From positions 1-37,679 of the forward strand of contig MNXW01000211.1 of assembly GCA_001871515.1 (NCBI GenBank): DNA of 37,679 nt. The letters are read 5' to 3'. Position 1 is the stretch's first letter; each line of letters starts with the position of its first letter. Positions 28,671-37,679 of the stretch are shown here, one piece after another. This stretch comes from Comamonadaceae bacterium CG2_30_57_122 (lineage in GTDB: Bacteria; Pseudomonadota; Gammaproteobacteria; Burkholderiales; Burkholderiaceae_C). Position numbers and translations under genes: made by a program. Below the pieces are notes generated by a model. The model was not told the DNA's origin. It did not search any database and saw only the letters and a list, made by a program, of their open reading frames with translations.

Positions 28671-29605
28671 GCGGCCACCATCCTTGCAGGTGCAAGCCTC
28701 TCACTTGCGTCGTGCGAACTTGATCCGCAAAGCGTGTGTATCCAGCAGGCGCTGGCCAGCACGTCTGCCGCCCCACCGGGGGATAGATGGCGTTGCACAA
28801 AGGTGCGGTGCACGACACGGGCTTGCGCAACCCAGTCTGCTTGAAAGATGCCGCCAGATGCCAGAAATTGCCGCGCCTGTGCCTGCGCAAAATGAAAACC
28901 ATCCAGGCCGCCGCGGTGTACCAGGTTGGTGTCGTCCAGCACCGCCAGGGTGGCAAACAGCGCCTGAACCCGCGCGGCGCGCTCGCCCATGCCAGCGGCA
29001 AGTGCTTGTTGCAGCGTCGGCCAGGTGATTTCAAACAGGCAAGGGAAACCTTGTGCAGCCTCCACAACCGCGCTGCGCAAACCAAAGCGCTGCGCCACGC
29101 GTTGGCCGTGTGAAGTTGGGGTGGTGGATTGCGCCATTTCAGCGCGTTTGGCCAGCGTCTGTCCCCAGGTGGTCAGCAACACCGCGCGAAAGTTTTGGGG
29201 CGTTGACGGTAGGCCTAGCGCTTGCACCCGCCCGGCACTGGCACACAGCATCCCCAAACCAAACACAGCGCCACGATGGGTGTTGATGCCATCTGTGGCG
29301 CGTAGCATACGGGCTTCGGCCTGCAGCCCGAGTTGTTGCAAGCTGGCAAAGGGTGCACCCTGCCAGCCCGCTTGCGCCATGCGGGGGAAGTAATGGCGCA
29401 GCGCAAACAGGCTGCGCAAAAAAGTACTGCCATCCATGTCCTGGTGGCTGCCGGTGTCACGAAACGACACCAGGCCGGGCTTGGGCTCCAGCGCAATTTC
29501 GGCATACAGCGCACGCACAGCGGCGTGGCCGATGTGTTGCCACCAGGGCTTAGGCGTGACCGGCTGCATGGGCTCAATAGGCGCAATGGGTTGCAGAACT
29601 TTCAT
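28667..29605 (-). CDS. mdcB: Triphosphoribosyl-dephospho-CoA synthase
   Basis: AVRALYAEIALEPKPGLVSFRDTGSHQDMDGSTFLRSLFALRHYF; INTHRGAVFGLGMLCAS; start at MKVLQPI overlaps the mdcG stop (ATGA). Confidence 0.92.
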   Translation of the reverse strand: MKVLQPIAPIEPMQPVTPKPWWQHIGHAAVRALYAEIALEPKPGLVSFRDTGSHQDMDGSTFLRSLFALRHYFPRMAQAGWQGAPFASLQQLGLQAEARMLRATDGINTHRGAVFGLGMLCASAGRVQALGLPSTPQNFRAVLLTTWGQTLAKRAEMAQSTTPTSHGQRVAQRFGLRSAVVEAAQGFPCLFEITWPTLQQALAAGMGERAARVQALFATLAVLDDTNLVHRGGLDGFHFAQAQARQFLASGGIFQADWVAQARVVHRTFVQRHLSPGGAADVLASACWIHTLCGSSSHDASERLAPARMVAA

Positions 29606-30336
29606 GGCTTGCACAAGCCACGCAAATCGGCCAGATCGACCAAGCGCACGGTCAAGAGGTCTTTGACCAACACCTGCGCCACCTGGCCGCTGAGCAGCTG
29701 CCCAAGTTCGCGCCAAGCCACTGCTTGGCCTCCGGGAAAAATCAGCTCGCCATCCAGGCGTGGAAGCGGCACAGCGGTTTCCAAATTTGACACGGATGAT
29801 TGTTTCAGCACATCAAGCACCTGGCTGGCCTGCGCAAGGCTCGTGACCGGCAGATGCAGGTCAAGGTCGGAGTGGGGGTGAAGGTAGGCCAGCGCAGTCA
29901 CCTGCTGCCAGGCAAAAGAGCCGTGCACACGGGCTTGAACGCCGCGCTGCGTCAACGCAGCGTTCAGAGCCATGGCGGCGATCTGCCAGTTGTGTCCATC
30001 GGCAACCTGTGCCAGCGTCGGGCAGGGGCTTGTGTTGGCAATGTCGCTCATAGAAACGCTAAAGGCCAGTTTGCGCTTGCCCCATTGGGAGGGGGCGGGC
30101 AAACCGACGCATACCACATCGGGCGCGGCATCGCCGCGCTGGCGTGTCACAACCACAGGCAGTTGCTGTGCGCGCCAGTGCGCCAACACCGCGTGCGCGG
30201 TCGCGTCCCAGGTGCGCGCTTGCATGGACTGCCAGGCAGTGTCCGTCAACCAGACCAGCTGCTGGCGTTGCAGATGGCCTGCATTTGATATGAAATAGAT
30301 AGCTGATTGCGCTTGATTTATAAGGGCTAGAGGCAT
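29602..30336 (-). CDS. mdcG: Malonate decarboxylase holo-ACP synthase (phosphoribosyl-dephospho-CoA transferase)
   Basis: HLQRQQLVWLTDTAWQSM; VARVHGSFAWQQVTALAYLHPHSDLDLHLPV (nucleotidyltransferase-like). Start ambiguous: ATG at 30336 or TTG at 30378. Confidence 0.85.
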   Translation of the reverse strand: MPLALINQAQSAIYFISNAGHLQRQQLVWLTDTAWQSMQARTWDATAHAVLAHWRAQQLPVVVTRQRGDAAPDVVCVGLPAPSQWGKRKLAFSVSMSDIANTSPCPTLAQVADGHNWQIAAMALNAALTQRGVQARVHGSFAWQQVTALAYLHPHSDLDLHLPVTSLAQASQVLDVLKQSSVSNLETAVPLPRLDGELIFPGGQAVAWRELGQLLSGQVAQVLVKDLLTVRLVDLADLRGLCKP

Positions 30337-30345
30337 ATTTCTTAT
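30286..30345 (+). repeat. Short dispersed repeat, copy C (5' end of mdcG)
   Basis: GATATGAAATAGATAGCTGATTGCGCTTGATTTATAAGGGCTAGAGGCATATTTCTTATA. Confidence 0.75.
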
Positions 30346-30390
30346 ATAAGCATGGTCAGCGTTGCCAAGCTGCGTCAAGGCCTCAAATTG

Positions 30391-32046
30391 TCAGGCGCGC
30401 ACCCGCTGCGCAACGCCATCGGCCAGGGAGCGGCCACCGCGTGCATACCCCAAGGCGGCACGTTCGTCCTGGCTTGGCGCGCTGTGCAGTGCGTCTGCCA
30501 GGCAGGCTTGCAGGTCGCCGCGCCACAGCGCCTGAATGCCGCCCATGGCCACAAAATTTTCCACGCCGGGCGCAAACACCGGGTTGGATTTGGATAGCTC
30601 AGTCAGGCGGGCTTCGTCAATCTTGGTGACCCGCGCCATGGCGCGCAGGCGCATGACGCGGATTTCAGCTTGCGGCAGGGCGTAGCAGGCATCGGCCATC
30701 AGTCCCGAGGTGATGAAGCCTCCCGAGAGTGCCTGGTCGTACACCAAACCAATCACCCGGTGCCCCAGCTGGCGCGCCAGTTCAATGCAGCAGCCCATGT
30801 GCGCCATGTAGCGGTTGATGCCGAGCAACTCGTCGCGGTGGCGCAGCCTTTGGCCTTGGGTGTCGACCAGCAGCACGACGGGACGCTTGGGGTGTTGGCG
30901 AACAGTTTCCAGCACGGCATGGGCTTGGGCCAGTGCCAGTTCTACGCCAATGGCAGCGTGATGGGTGCTGCCGACCACGGCCACGGGTGCTCCCGCCACT
31001 TGAGCCGTGCCCTGGATCAGGTCGCCTTCAATGCAGACGTGATGGTCTGAGCCAAACAGGGTGCTCAGCAGGGCATCGAGTTCGGGTGTCGGGTAAGCTG
31101 CTGCGGATGGATCGGATGGATCGGGCTGCAGCGCGTTGGCTTGAGCCTGTTTGCCACTTGCAGCGGTCATGGTCTGAAAGTGCTGCTTCAAAGCCAGCAT
31201 GGCATCGGCTTCCAGGTCGGCCACGCTTTCAGGTTGTTGGATGCCACCCAGCTGCCAGATGTCCATGGCATCATGGCAATGGCCAAAGCGGCGCACGCGG
31301 TCGGTGAGCAGCGCATGTTCAGCCTGCAGCGTGGCCAGGCTCAAGGGCAAGCTGTGCGTCAACTCGGCGACGGCTGCCGTACGAAAAGCGGCCATGTCGT
31401 CTTCCACCAGCACATCGCAGTCACCCAACAAATAGCGGTGCTTGCCACCGGTGGTGCGCCACACCAGGGCGCGGTCACGCGAGTCAAATTCTTCGACCCC
31501 GTTGGACGATTCAATCACCTCGGGTCCCGACATGGCCAGGCGGCCGATGTCGCTCATCACCACGCGGTCGGCACAGCGCGCAATCAGCCCCATGCCGCCA
31601 AAGCAGCCGTTTGCGCCACCAATCAACATCAGCACCGGAATGCCCGCCGCGCGTACCGCCAGCAGGGCGCGCATGACCTCGGACACCGCAATCAAACCCG
31701 CATTGGCTTCGTGCAGCCTCACCCCACCCGACTCGGCCAGCACAATCACCGCAGCGGGTTTGTGGATGAGCGCACGCTGAAACAAACCCACCAGCTTGGC
31801 ACCATGCACTTCGCCGACCCCACCACCCATGAATTCGCCTTCTTGCGCGGCGATGAACACGGTTTGACCCGCCAGCAAGCCGCTGCCAATGACCACGCCA
31901 TCGTCAAACGCCGACGGCACGCCCAGCAACGCCAGGTGCGGGCTGACCACACGTTCGGCTGGGGGCAAGATTTCTGTGAAAGAGCCCGCATCAAGCAAGT
32001 GCACGATGCGCGCGCGCGCGGTGGACTCCGAAAAACTGCGTTTCAT
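30391..32046 (-). CDS. mdcD/mdcE: Fused malonate decarboxylase beta + gamma subunits (MdcD-MdcE)
   Basis: Single 551-aa ORF from MKRSFSES. N-half carboxyltransferase beta (FIAAQEGEFMGGGVGEVHGAKLVGLFQRAL; ESGGVRLHEANAGL), C-half gamma (VLLVDTQGQRLRHRDELLGINRYMAHM; SGGFITSGLMADACYALPQAEIRVM), Asp/Pro/Ala-rich linker. Confidence 0.92.
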   Translation of the reverse strand: MKRSFSESTARARIVHLLDAGSFTEILPPAERVVSPHLALLGVPSAFDDGVVIGSGLLAGQTVFIAAQEGEFMGGGVGEVHGAKLVGLFQRALIHKPAAVIVLAESGGVRLHEANAGLIAVSEVMRALLAVRAAGIPVLMLIGGANGCFGGMGLIARCADRVVMSDIGRLAMSGPEVIESSNGVEEFDSRDRALVWRTTGGKHRYLLGDCDVLVEDDMAAFRTAAVAELTHSLPLSLATLQAEHALLTDRVRRFGHCHDAMDIWQLGGIQQPESVADLEADAMLALKQHFQTMTAASGKQAQANALQPDPSDPSAAAYPTPELDALLSTLFGSDHHVCIEGDLIQGTAQVAGAPVAVVGSTHHAAIGVELALAQAHAVLETVRQHPKRPVVLLVDTQGQRLRHRDELLGINRYMAHMGCCIELARQLGHRVIGLVYDQALSGGFITSGLMADACYALPQAEIRVMRLRAMARVTKIDEARLTELSKSNPVFAPGVENFVAMGGIQALWRGDLQACLADALHSAPSQDERAALGYARGGRSLADGVAQRVRA

Positions 32047-32357
32047 GCGCGTGCTTTCATAGACAAGGCCGCGGCCGCTTGATCCAGCCGCAAGCTCACC
32101 ACAGCCGGTGTGGCTCCCATGTCGTTGATCGACACGGCTACACCCGTCAAACCATGGCGTGCCTGAAAGTCTTCCACCACAGCTTGCCAGATGGGGGCAA
32201 AACCATGTGCCGAGGTGGTGATGTCGAGCGTGCAACCGGCGGCTGCGGTAGGCTCCAGCAGCACTTCCAGGTTGCCCGAGCCCACCACGCCCACCAGCAC
32301 CGGCGCAAAAGGTGCGGGCATGTGTTGCCCGGTCAAATCAAAATGAAGTTTTTCCAC
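32043..32357 (-). CDS. mdcC: Malonate decarboxylase acyl carrier protein (delta subunit)
   Basis: VEKLHFDLTGQHMPAPFAPVLVGVVGSGNLEVLLEP; GTG start with upstream AAGGA; the ORF-track start at 32639 lies deep inside mdcA. Confidence 0.88.
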   Translation of the reverse strand: MEKLHFDLTGQHMPAPFAPVLVGVVGSGNLEVLLEPTAAAGCTLDITTSAHGFAPIWQAVVEDFQARHGLTGVAVSINDMGATPAVVSLRLDQAAAALSMKARA

Positions 32358-32376
32358 AGCGATGTGTCCTTGGGGT

Positions 32377-34029
32377 TCACCAATTTCGAAAACGTTTTGG
32401 TGGGTCATACAAGCCACCAGAGGCGCGTACCAAATCGCGCATGTTGCGGGCGGCCAGCAGGCTGCGGGTGGCATCGCGTTTGTCAATGCCGAGGTCTTCT
32501 GCGCGGGTGATGATGCCGCGGTCACGCAGGTTTTCCACCAGGCGCTTGTCGCGCGCCAGCCCGACCGGGGTGTAGCCCGCCACGCCACGAATGGCTTGTT
32601 CGCGCTCTTCGTCGGTGCGGCACAGCAGCAAATTGGCAATGCCTTCTTCGGTCAGGATGTGGGTCACATCGTCGCCGTAAATCATCACTGGTGGAATCGC
32701 CATGTGCGCTTGCTCGGCCAGTTGCCAGGCATCGAGCTTGTCCACAAAAGCCGGTTGCATGTGTTCACGGAAGGTTTCCACCGTTTGCACCACCAGCTTT
32801 TGCCCGCGTGGCATGGCCGAGACACCACTGCGGCCACGGCGTGCTTGCTCCCCTGCCTTGAGCCATGCCGGGCTGGCGTGGCGGCGTCCACGTGCGTCCG
32901 CGCCCATGTTGGGCGCGCCGCCAAACCCGGTCATTCGGTCCAGGGTGGCGGTGGAGCTGTGGCCATTCAGGTCGATTTGCAGGGTGGAGCCAATGAACAT
33001 GTCGCAGGCGTAATGGCCTGCCGCCTGGCACAGAGCCCGATTGCTGCGCAGGCTGCCGTCTGCACCGGTGAAGAACACGTCGGGGCGCTGACGGATGTAG
33101 TTTTCCATGCCCAGCTCGGAGCCAAACGAATGCACCGACTGCACCCAACCAGCCTCAATCGCCGGGATCAGTGCCGGGTGCGGATTCAGCGCCCAATGGC
33201 TGCAAATTTTGCCTTTGAGCCCGAGGGATTCGGCATACGTGGGCAGCAGCAGTTCGATGGCGGCGGTGTCAAAGCCAATGCCGTGGTTCAGGCGCTGCAC
33301 GCCATATTCAGCGTAAATGCCTTTGATGGCCAGCATCGCCATCAGCACCTGAATCTCGGAGATTTGTGCCGGGTCGCGGGTGAACAGCGGCTCAATGGCA
33401 TGCGGCTTGGGGGCCAGCACGACAAAGTCCACCCAGTCGCCGGGGATGTCAACCCGTGGCAGGGTGTCCATCAGCTCGTTGACCTGGGCTATCACAATGC
33501 CGCTTTTGAACGCGGTGGCTTCCACAATGGCCGGGGTGTCTTCGGTGTTGGGGCCGGTGAACAGGTTGCCGTGCGCATCGGCCGCCTGGGCGCAGACCAG
33601 TGACACGCGTGGTGTCAGGTCTACAAAGTAACGGCTGAACAGCTCCAGGTAGGTGTGAATCGCACCAATCTGAAGCTGCCCGGCAGACACCATTTTGGCC
33701 AGCCGAGCGCCTTGCGGACCAGAGAACGAAAAGTCGAGTTTGGATGCGATACCCAGTTCAAACACATCCAGATGCTCGGGCAGCGCCAGCACCGACTGCA
33801 CCATGTGCAGGTCATGCACTTGGGCCGGGTCAAGCTGTGTGAGGCACCGCGCCAGAAAGTCGGCTTGCTTTTGGTTGTTGCCTTCAATGCAAACGCGGTC
33901 AAAGGGCTCCAGCACCGCCGTCAGCAGAGTAGTGGTGGCATCGGCCGTCACCACTTTTTTTACACCCAATGAGGCGGCGCGCTCAAGTCGGGCGCGGCGA
34001 TTGTCAGCTGCACTGTGCCAGTTATGCAT
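32377..34029 (-). CDS. mdcA: Malonate decarboxylase alpha subunit
   Basis: 550 aa: VCIEGNNQKQADFLARCL; YLELFSRYFVDLTPRVSLVCAQAADAHGNLFTGPNTEDTP; GLKGKICSHWALNPHPALIPAIEAGWVQSVHSFGSELGMENYI; TGFGGAPNMG. Confidence 0.96.
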   Translation of the reverse strand: MHNWHSAADNRRARLERAASLGVKKVVTADATTTLLTAVLEPFDRVCIEGNNQKQADFLARCLTQLDPAQVHDLHMVQSVLALPEHLDVFELGIASKLDFSFSGPQGARLAKMVSAGQLQIGAIHTYLELFSRYFVDLTPRVSLVCAQAADAHGNLFTGPNTEDTPAIVEATAFKSGIVIAQVNELMDTLPRVDIPGDWVDFVVLAPKPHAIEPLFTRDPAQISEIQVLMAMLAIKGIYAEYGVQRLNHGIGFDTAAIELLLPTYAESLGLKGKICSHWALNPHPALIPAIEAGWVQSVHSFGSELGMENYIRQRPDVFFTGADGSLRSNRALCQAAGHYACDMFIGSTLQIDLNGHSSTATLDRMTGFGGAPNMGADARGRRHASPAWLKAGEQARRGRSGVSAMPRGQKLVVQTVETFREHMQPAFVDKLDAWQLAEQAHMAIPPVMIYGDDVTHILTEEGIANLLLCRTDEEREQAIRGVAGYTPVGLARDKRLVENLRDRGIITRAEDLGIDKRDATRSLLAARNMRDLVRASGGLYDPPKRFRNW

Positions 34030-34041
34030 GGATGCCCTTCA

Positions 34042-35349
34042 TTAGCCCATGACCTTGGTTGGCAACCAGGTGGCGATCTCGGGGAAGATGCACAACATCA
34101 AAATGGCCACCACCATGCACATCATGAACGGGAATGCACCCTTCAGGATAGTGGTGAGGCGCACATCCGGCGTGATGCCATTGATCACAAACAGGTTCAA
34201 ACCCACGGGTGGCGTGATCAGGCCCAGCTCCATGTTGATGGTCAGCACCACACCAAACCAGATTGGATCAAACCCGGCAGCGGTAATGACTGGCATCAGG
34301 ATCGGCGTGGTCATCAAAATGATGGCTGCTGGTGGCAAGAAGCAGCCCGCACCCAGCAGCATCAAATTGATCGCGGCCAACACCACCCAGCGGTTCACCT
34401 GCAGCGCGCCAATAGCCTCGGCCACAGATTGTGTGACTTGCAGCGACGACATCATGTAGCCGAACAATATGGAGGAGCCAATGATCAGCAGCAGCATGCC
34501 AGATTCGCGCAGACCGTCGCGCAAAATATGCCACATGTCGCGCGGCCGCCAAACACGGTAAATCACCGCCACCATCAGCAGGCACAGCATGGCACCTACA
34601 CCTGCCGCCTCTGAAGGGGTGGCAATGCCTCCATACAAGGCATACACCACGCCTGCCACCACCGCGATGAAAGGCAGCAAACGGGGCAAAAGCTCAATTT
34701 TTTCCTTGAAAGAATAAATGCGGTCTTTGTCGACCAACACCGTACCGCGCTTCCAGCTCAAGAACAGAGCCCAGGCCATAAACAACAGCGTCAGCAGCAG
34801 GCCCGGCAAAACGCCGGCAATAAAGAGACGGCCAATCGAGGTTTCGGAGGCGATGCCGTACAAAATCATGGTCACGCTGGGCGGAATCAAAATGCCCAGC
34901 GTGCCACCCGCTGCAATCGCTCCAGTAGCCAAGTCAGCGTCATAGCCACGTTTGCGCATTTCAGGAATGCCCATCTTGCCAATGGCCGCGCAGGTGGCGG
35001 GTGACGAGCCGGTCAGTGCCGAGAACAGCGCGCAAGCACCAATGTTGGAAATCACCAGCGAGCCCGGCACACGGTGCAACAGTCTCGCCAGCGCTTCATA
35101 CAGGTCGCTGCCAGCGCGGGATGAAGCTACCGCTGCACCCATGATGACAAACATGGGCAGCGACACCAGTGTGAAATCATCCAGACCATTGAAAATGGTT
35201 TCCGGCAAAAAATGCACACTGCCCCAGCCGTCAAAAAAAACCATGAAGCCCAGTGCCACCGCACCGAGGCCAAAGGCAATGGGTAGTCCGGTAGACAGTA
35301 CCAACAGCGTGGTGGCAAAGACCAGCGCACCAATCAGCAAAGGGCTCAT
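34042..35349 (-). CDS. dctM: TRAP transporter large permease (DctM)
   Basis: VSLPMFVIMGAAVASSRAGSDLYEALARLLHRVPGSLVISNIGACALFSALTGSSPATCAAIGKMGIPEM; GLITPPVGLNLFVINGI. Confidence 0.96.
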   Translation of the reverse strand: MSPLLIGALVFATTLLVLSTGLPIAFGLGAVALGFMVFFDGWGSVHFLPETIFNGLDDFTLVSLPMFVIMGAAVASSRAGSDLYEALARLLHRVPGSLVISNIGACALFSALTGSSPATCAAIGKMGIPEMRKRGYDADLATGAIAAGGTLGILIPPSVTMILYGIASETSIGRLFIAGVLPGLLLTLLFMAWALFLSWKRGTVLVDKDRIYSFKEKIELLPRLLPFIAVVAGVVYALYGGIATPSEAAGVGAMLCLLMVAVIYRVWRPRDMWHILRDGLRESGMLLLIIGSSILFGYMMSSLQVTQSVAEAIGALQVNRWVVLAAINLMLLGAGCFLPPAAIILMTTPILMPVITAAGFDPIWFGVVLTINMELGLITPPVGLNLFVINGITPDVRLTTILKGAFPFMMCMVVAILMLCIFPEIATWLPTKVMG

Positions 35350-35891
35350 AGATGCACTCCGGGTGTCAGACCATATGGTTCTTCACGCCGACTGATGACC
35401 AACCAAATTTCAGCCAGGTATTGCAGGCACAACAAACCCAAGCCCACCGGCACGCACAGGTAGGCAATCCACAGCCTGGCCGCCCACATGGATGACGTGG
35501 TTTGCCCGGTGTGCCAGGTTTCATACCACCAGGTCAACGAGGCGTAGAAGAAAATGCTGCAAAAAACCAGCGCCACCGCACTACCCAAAAAATACAGCGC
35601 GCGCCGGGCATTGCCCGCCACCATCATGGGCAAGATGTCGACCCCCACATGACCACGCGTCAACAGGATGTAAGGTGCACCCAAAAAAGTAGCCGCAAGG
35701 ATCGAGAAAGTTGCAAATTCGGTTTGCCAAATGGACGAATGCCCCAGCACGGCGCGTACAAACACCATGTGGCACACCACGACCACTGCCAGCACAATCA
35801 GGCAGGCGGCAAACACCCCTGTTAAGCGCGATACGGTGTAGACCGCGCGCACCGCCAGGGGCAGCATTTGCTCCTGCTCTTTATTTAACAC
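35346..35891 (-). CDS. dctQ: TRAP transporter small permease (DctQ)
   Basis: WQTEFATFSILAATFLGAPYILLTRGHVGVDIL; overlaps dctP and dctM. Start (GTG 35891 or ATG 35867) uncertain. Confidence 0.92.
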   Translation of the reverse strand: MLNKEQEQMLPLAVRAVYTVSRLTGVFAACLIVLAVVVVCHMVFVRAVLGHSSIWQTEFATFSILAATFLGAPYILLTRGHVGVDILPMMVAGNARRALYFLGSAVALVFCSIFFYASLTWWYETWHTGQTTSSMWAARLWIAYLCVPVGLGLLCLQYLAEIWLVISRREEPYGLTPGVHL

Positions 35892-36885
35892 TGAGGGCCT
35901 TTTCGATCAGCTCTTTGCCGCCGGGCACGCTTTCAGCAAACACCTTGTAAGAGGTTTTGTTGGCGACACCACGCCAAGTAGCTGCATCGGCATCGGTCAT
36001 CGTGACCACTTTGACGTTGTTTTTCTTGAAGGTTTCTACCATTTTGTCGTCCATTTTTTTGGACTCGACATTGAAGTAGGCCTCGGCTTTTTTGGCGGCA
36101 GTGCTCAGGGCTTTCTTTTGCGCGTCGTTGAGCTTGTTCCAGCTGGTGTTGGAGATCAGCACCGGCTCGTACATGAACCACATGGCGTTGTCGCCTGGGG
36201 CAGTGATGCACTTGACCTGCTCATACAACCGGAACGAGACAAAGCTGCCGGTGGAGGTGTCGGTGGCCTGGATCACGCCCTGTTGCATGGCGTTGTAGAC
36301 CTCGTTGGAGGCAATGGACACCACTGATGCGCCCGCGCCTGCCCACATTTGCGAGAACGTGGCTCCGGCCGAGCGTACCTTCAGTCCAGCGGCATCTTCG
36401 GGCTTCAAAATGCACTTGTCTTTGCCTGCAAACGCACCCGCCAGCCAGGCATCGGCCAAGACCTTGACCCCACCCTTTTCTATGATCGCCTTAATGTCTT
36501 GCATGAAAGGTGAGTTGTTCAGGCGCATGGCGTGCTCCTGGCTTTTGACCAAACCGGGCATCAATGTCGCCCCAAACTGCGGGTGAATGCCCGAGGCGTA
36601 ATCCAGTGGCACCGAGGTCATGTCGATCTGGCCGCTGAGCATGGCTTTCCACTGGTCTTTGGCCTTGACCAGGCTGGAGCCGGGGAATACCTTGATCGTC
36701 ATGTCTACATTGGCTGCAGCCACATCACGGGCAATCATTTGCACCATCTCATCGCGCACATCGCCTTTGCCACCGGGAAATTGGTGTGAGGCTTTGAGTG
36801 TGATGCTGTCAGCCACCGCCACAGTGAATGGCGTGGCGGCCATCAATAAACCCGATACGGCGGTAGCAATGGAACGATGTTTCAT
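35881..36885 (-). CDS. dctP: TRAP transporter substrate-binding protein (DctP)
   Basis: Signal peptide MKHRSIATAVSGLLMAATPFTVAVA then DSITLKASHQFPGGKGDVRDEMVQM; DctP-like LKVRSAGATFSQMWAGAGASVVSIASNEVYNAMQQGVIQATDTS. Confidence 0.94.
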   Translation of the reverse strand: MKHRSIATAVSGLLMAATPFTVAVADSITLKASHQFPGGKGDVRDEMVQMIARDVAAANVDMTIKVFPGSSLVKAKDQWKAMLSGQIDMTSVPLDYASGIHPQFGATLMPGLVKSQEHAMRLNNSPFMQDIKAIIEKGGVKVLADAWLAGAFAGKDKCILKPEDAAGLKVRSAGATFSQMWAGAGASVVSIASNEVYNAMQQGVIQATDTSTGSFVSFRLYEQVKCITAPGDNAMWFMYEPVLISNTSWNKLNDAQKKALSTAAKKAEAYFNVESKKMDDKMVETFKKNNVKVVTMTDADAATWRGVANKTSYKVFAESVPGGKELIEKALSVK

Positions 36886-36963
36886 GGTGTTGTCTCCTGT
36901 TGGAATAAAAGGGGCTACGAACAGCGCTGTGACATCAGAAGGCTTTATCTGAGGTTTGCTGAA

Positions 36964-36971
36964 TGTATACA
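36964..36971. promoter_or_regulatory. Candidate GntR/FCD operator (TGTATACA core) in the dctP-gntR divergent region
   Basis: Perfect 8-bp palindrome TGTATACA in the 178-bp intergenic region between dctP and the divergent GntR gene. Confidence 0.45.
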
Positions 36972-37063
36972 AAAGTTTAGTGTTTGTATTTTTAAACGTC
37001 ATTAGTGGATACCCTTAGAAGAATTTTGAATGCATTATTGACGTGTGGTGAGACAATCTGGCC

Positions 37064-37679
37064 ATGCGAATGTCAGACAAATTGCGTGAAAAAATTGAAG
37101 AACAAATCGCCACGGGTGATTTGCTGCCGGGATGTGCCCTGGATGAAGCCACGTTGGTGGAGCAATACGGGGTGTCTCGCACGCCGGTGCGTGAAGCCCT
37201 GATTCAGCTGGCTGCTGATGGGCTGATTGAAATCCGGCCGCGCCGTGGCGCGGTGGTAGCCAGCATCAGTCCTGCGCGCTTGCTGGAAATGTTTGAGGTG
37301 ATGGGGGAGCTTGAAGCGATGTGCGGTCGGCTGGCTTCCAGGCGCATGAGCGAGGCTGAGCGAGGCGAATTGGCGGCTGCCCACCAAGCCTGCGAAAAGG
37401 CGCGCGCCAAACAGGACTCTGATGCCTATTTCTATTGCAATGAGCGGTTTCATGCCGCTATTTACGTGGGTAGCCACAACAGTTTTCTGGGTGAGCAAGC
37501 CCTGCAGTTGCACCGCCGCTTGCGGCCCTATCGGCGCTTGCAGTTGCGGGTGCGTAACCGCATGAGCACCTCGTTCAAAGAGCACGAAACCATTGTGCAA
37601 GCCATTGTGAGCGGCGATGCCGAAGGAGCGGCGCAGGCCTTGCGTGCGCATGTGGTGGTGCAGGGTGAGCGCTTTGGCG
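37064..37679 (+). CDS. GntR-family transcriptional regulator (FCD domain), open at right edge
   Basis: Translation from 37064: MRMSDKLREKIEEQIATGDLLPGCALDEATLVEQYGVSRTPVREALIQLAADGLIEIRPRRGAVVASISPARLLEMFEVMGELEAMCGRLASRRMS...HETIVQAIVSGDAEGAAQALRAHVVVQGERFG. Confidence 0.95.
   Translation, partial: MRMSDKLREKIEEQIATGDLLPGCALDEATLVEQYGVSRTPVREALIQLAADGLIEIRPRRGAVVASISPARLLEMFEVMGELEAMCGRLASRRMSEAERGELAAAHQACEKARAKQDSDAYFYCNERFHAAIYVGSHNSFLGEQALQLHRRLRPYRRLQLRVRNRMSTSFKEHETIVQAIVSGDAEGAAQALRAHVVVQGERFG

Overview
The window looks like the chromosome of a betaproteobacterium, probably Comamonadaceae/Rhodoferax-like; this is inferred from gene content and repeat style, not from a search. Left to right it contains: a truncated DAHP synthase gene; a cNMP-binding/CBS/nucleotidyltransferase gene overlapping an uncharacterised 186-aa ORF; a DUF2721-like protein; a HAD phosphatase; a hicAB toxin-antitoxin cassette; prfC; a glycogen/maltodextrin cluster (pgm-glgC-glgA-malQ on +, glgX-glgB-glgP on -) with a Ca2+-type P-ATPase and a CaCA exchanger in the middle; an SAH-riboswitch-controlled ahcY followed by tlyA and metF; and a malonate decarboxylase operon (mdcA-C-DE fusion-G-B-H) headed by a TRAP transporter (dctPQM) and a divergent GntR/FCD regulator. 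Most genes are ordinary. The main signals beyond the genes are: (1) the hicAB cassette lies between prfC and the HAD gene and is bounded by an exact 45-bp direct repeat of the prfC 3' end including its stop codon, which suggests targeted integration without a visible recombinase; (2) a 179-bp fold-back, MITE-like element between glgC and glgA, with a related element downstream of the nucleotidyltransferase gene, both supplying the stop codon of the host gene; (3) a short dispersed repeat family (core ..TAGCTGCT..(N)..AGGGCTNGAGGCC..) with at least four copies, two in frame inside conserved proteins (HAD, TlyA) and one forming the apparent N-terminus of MdcG. No tRNA, rRNA or CRISPR array was recognised.
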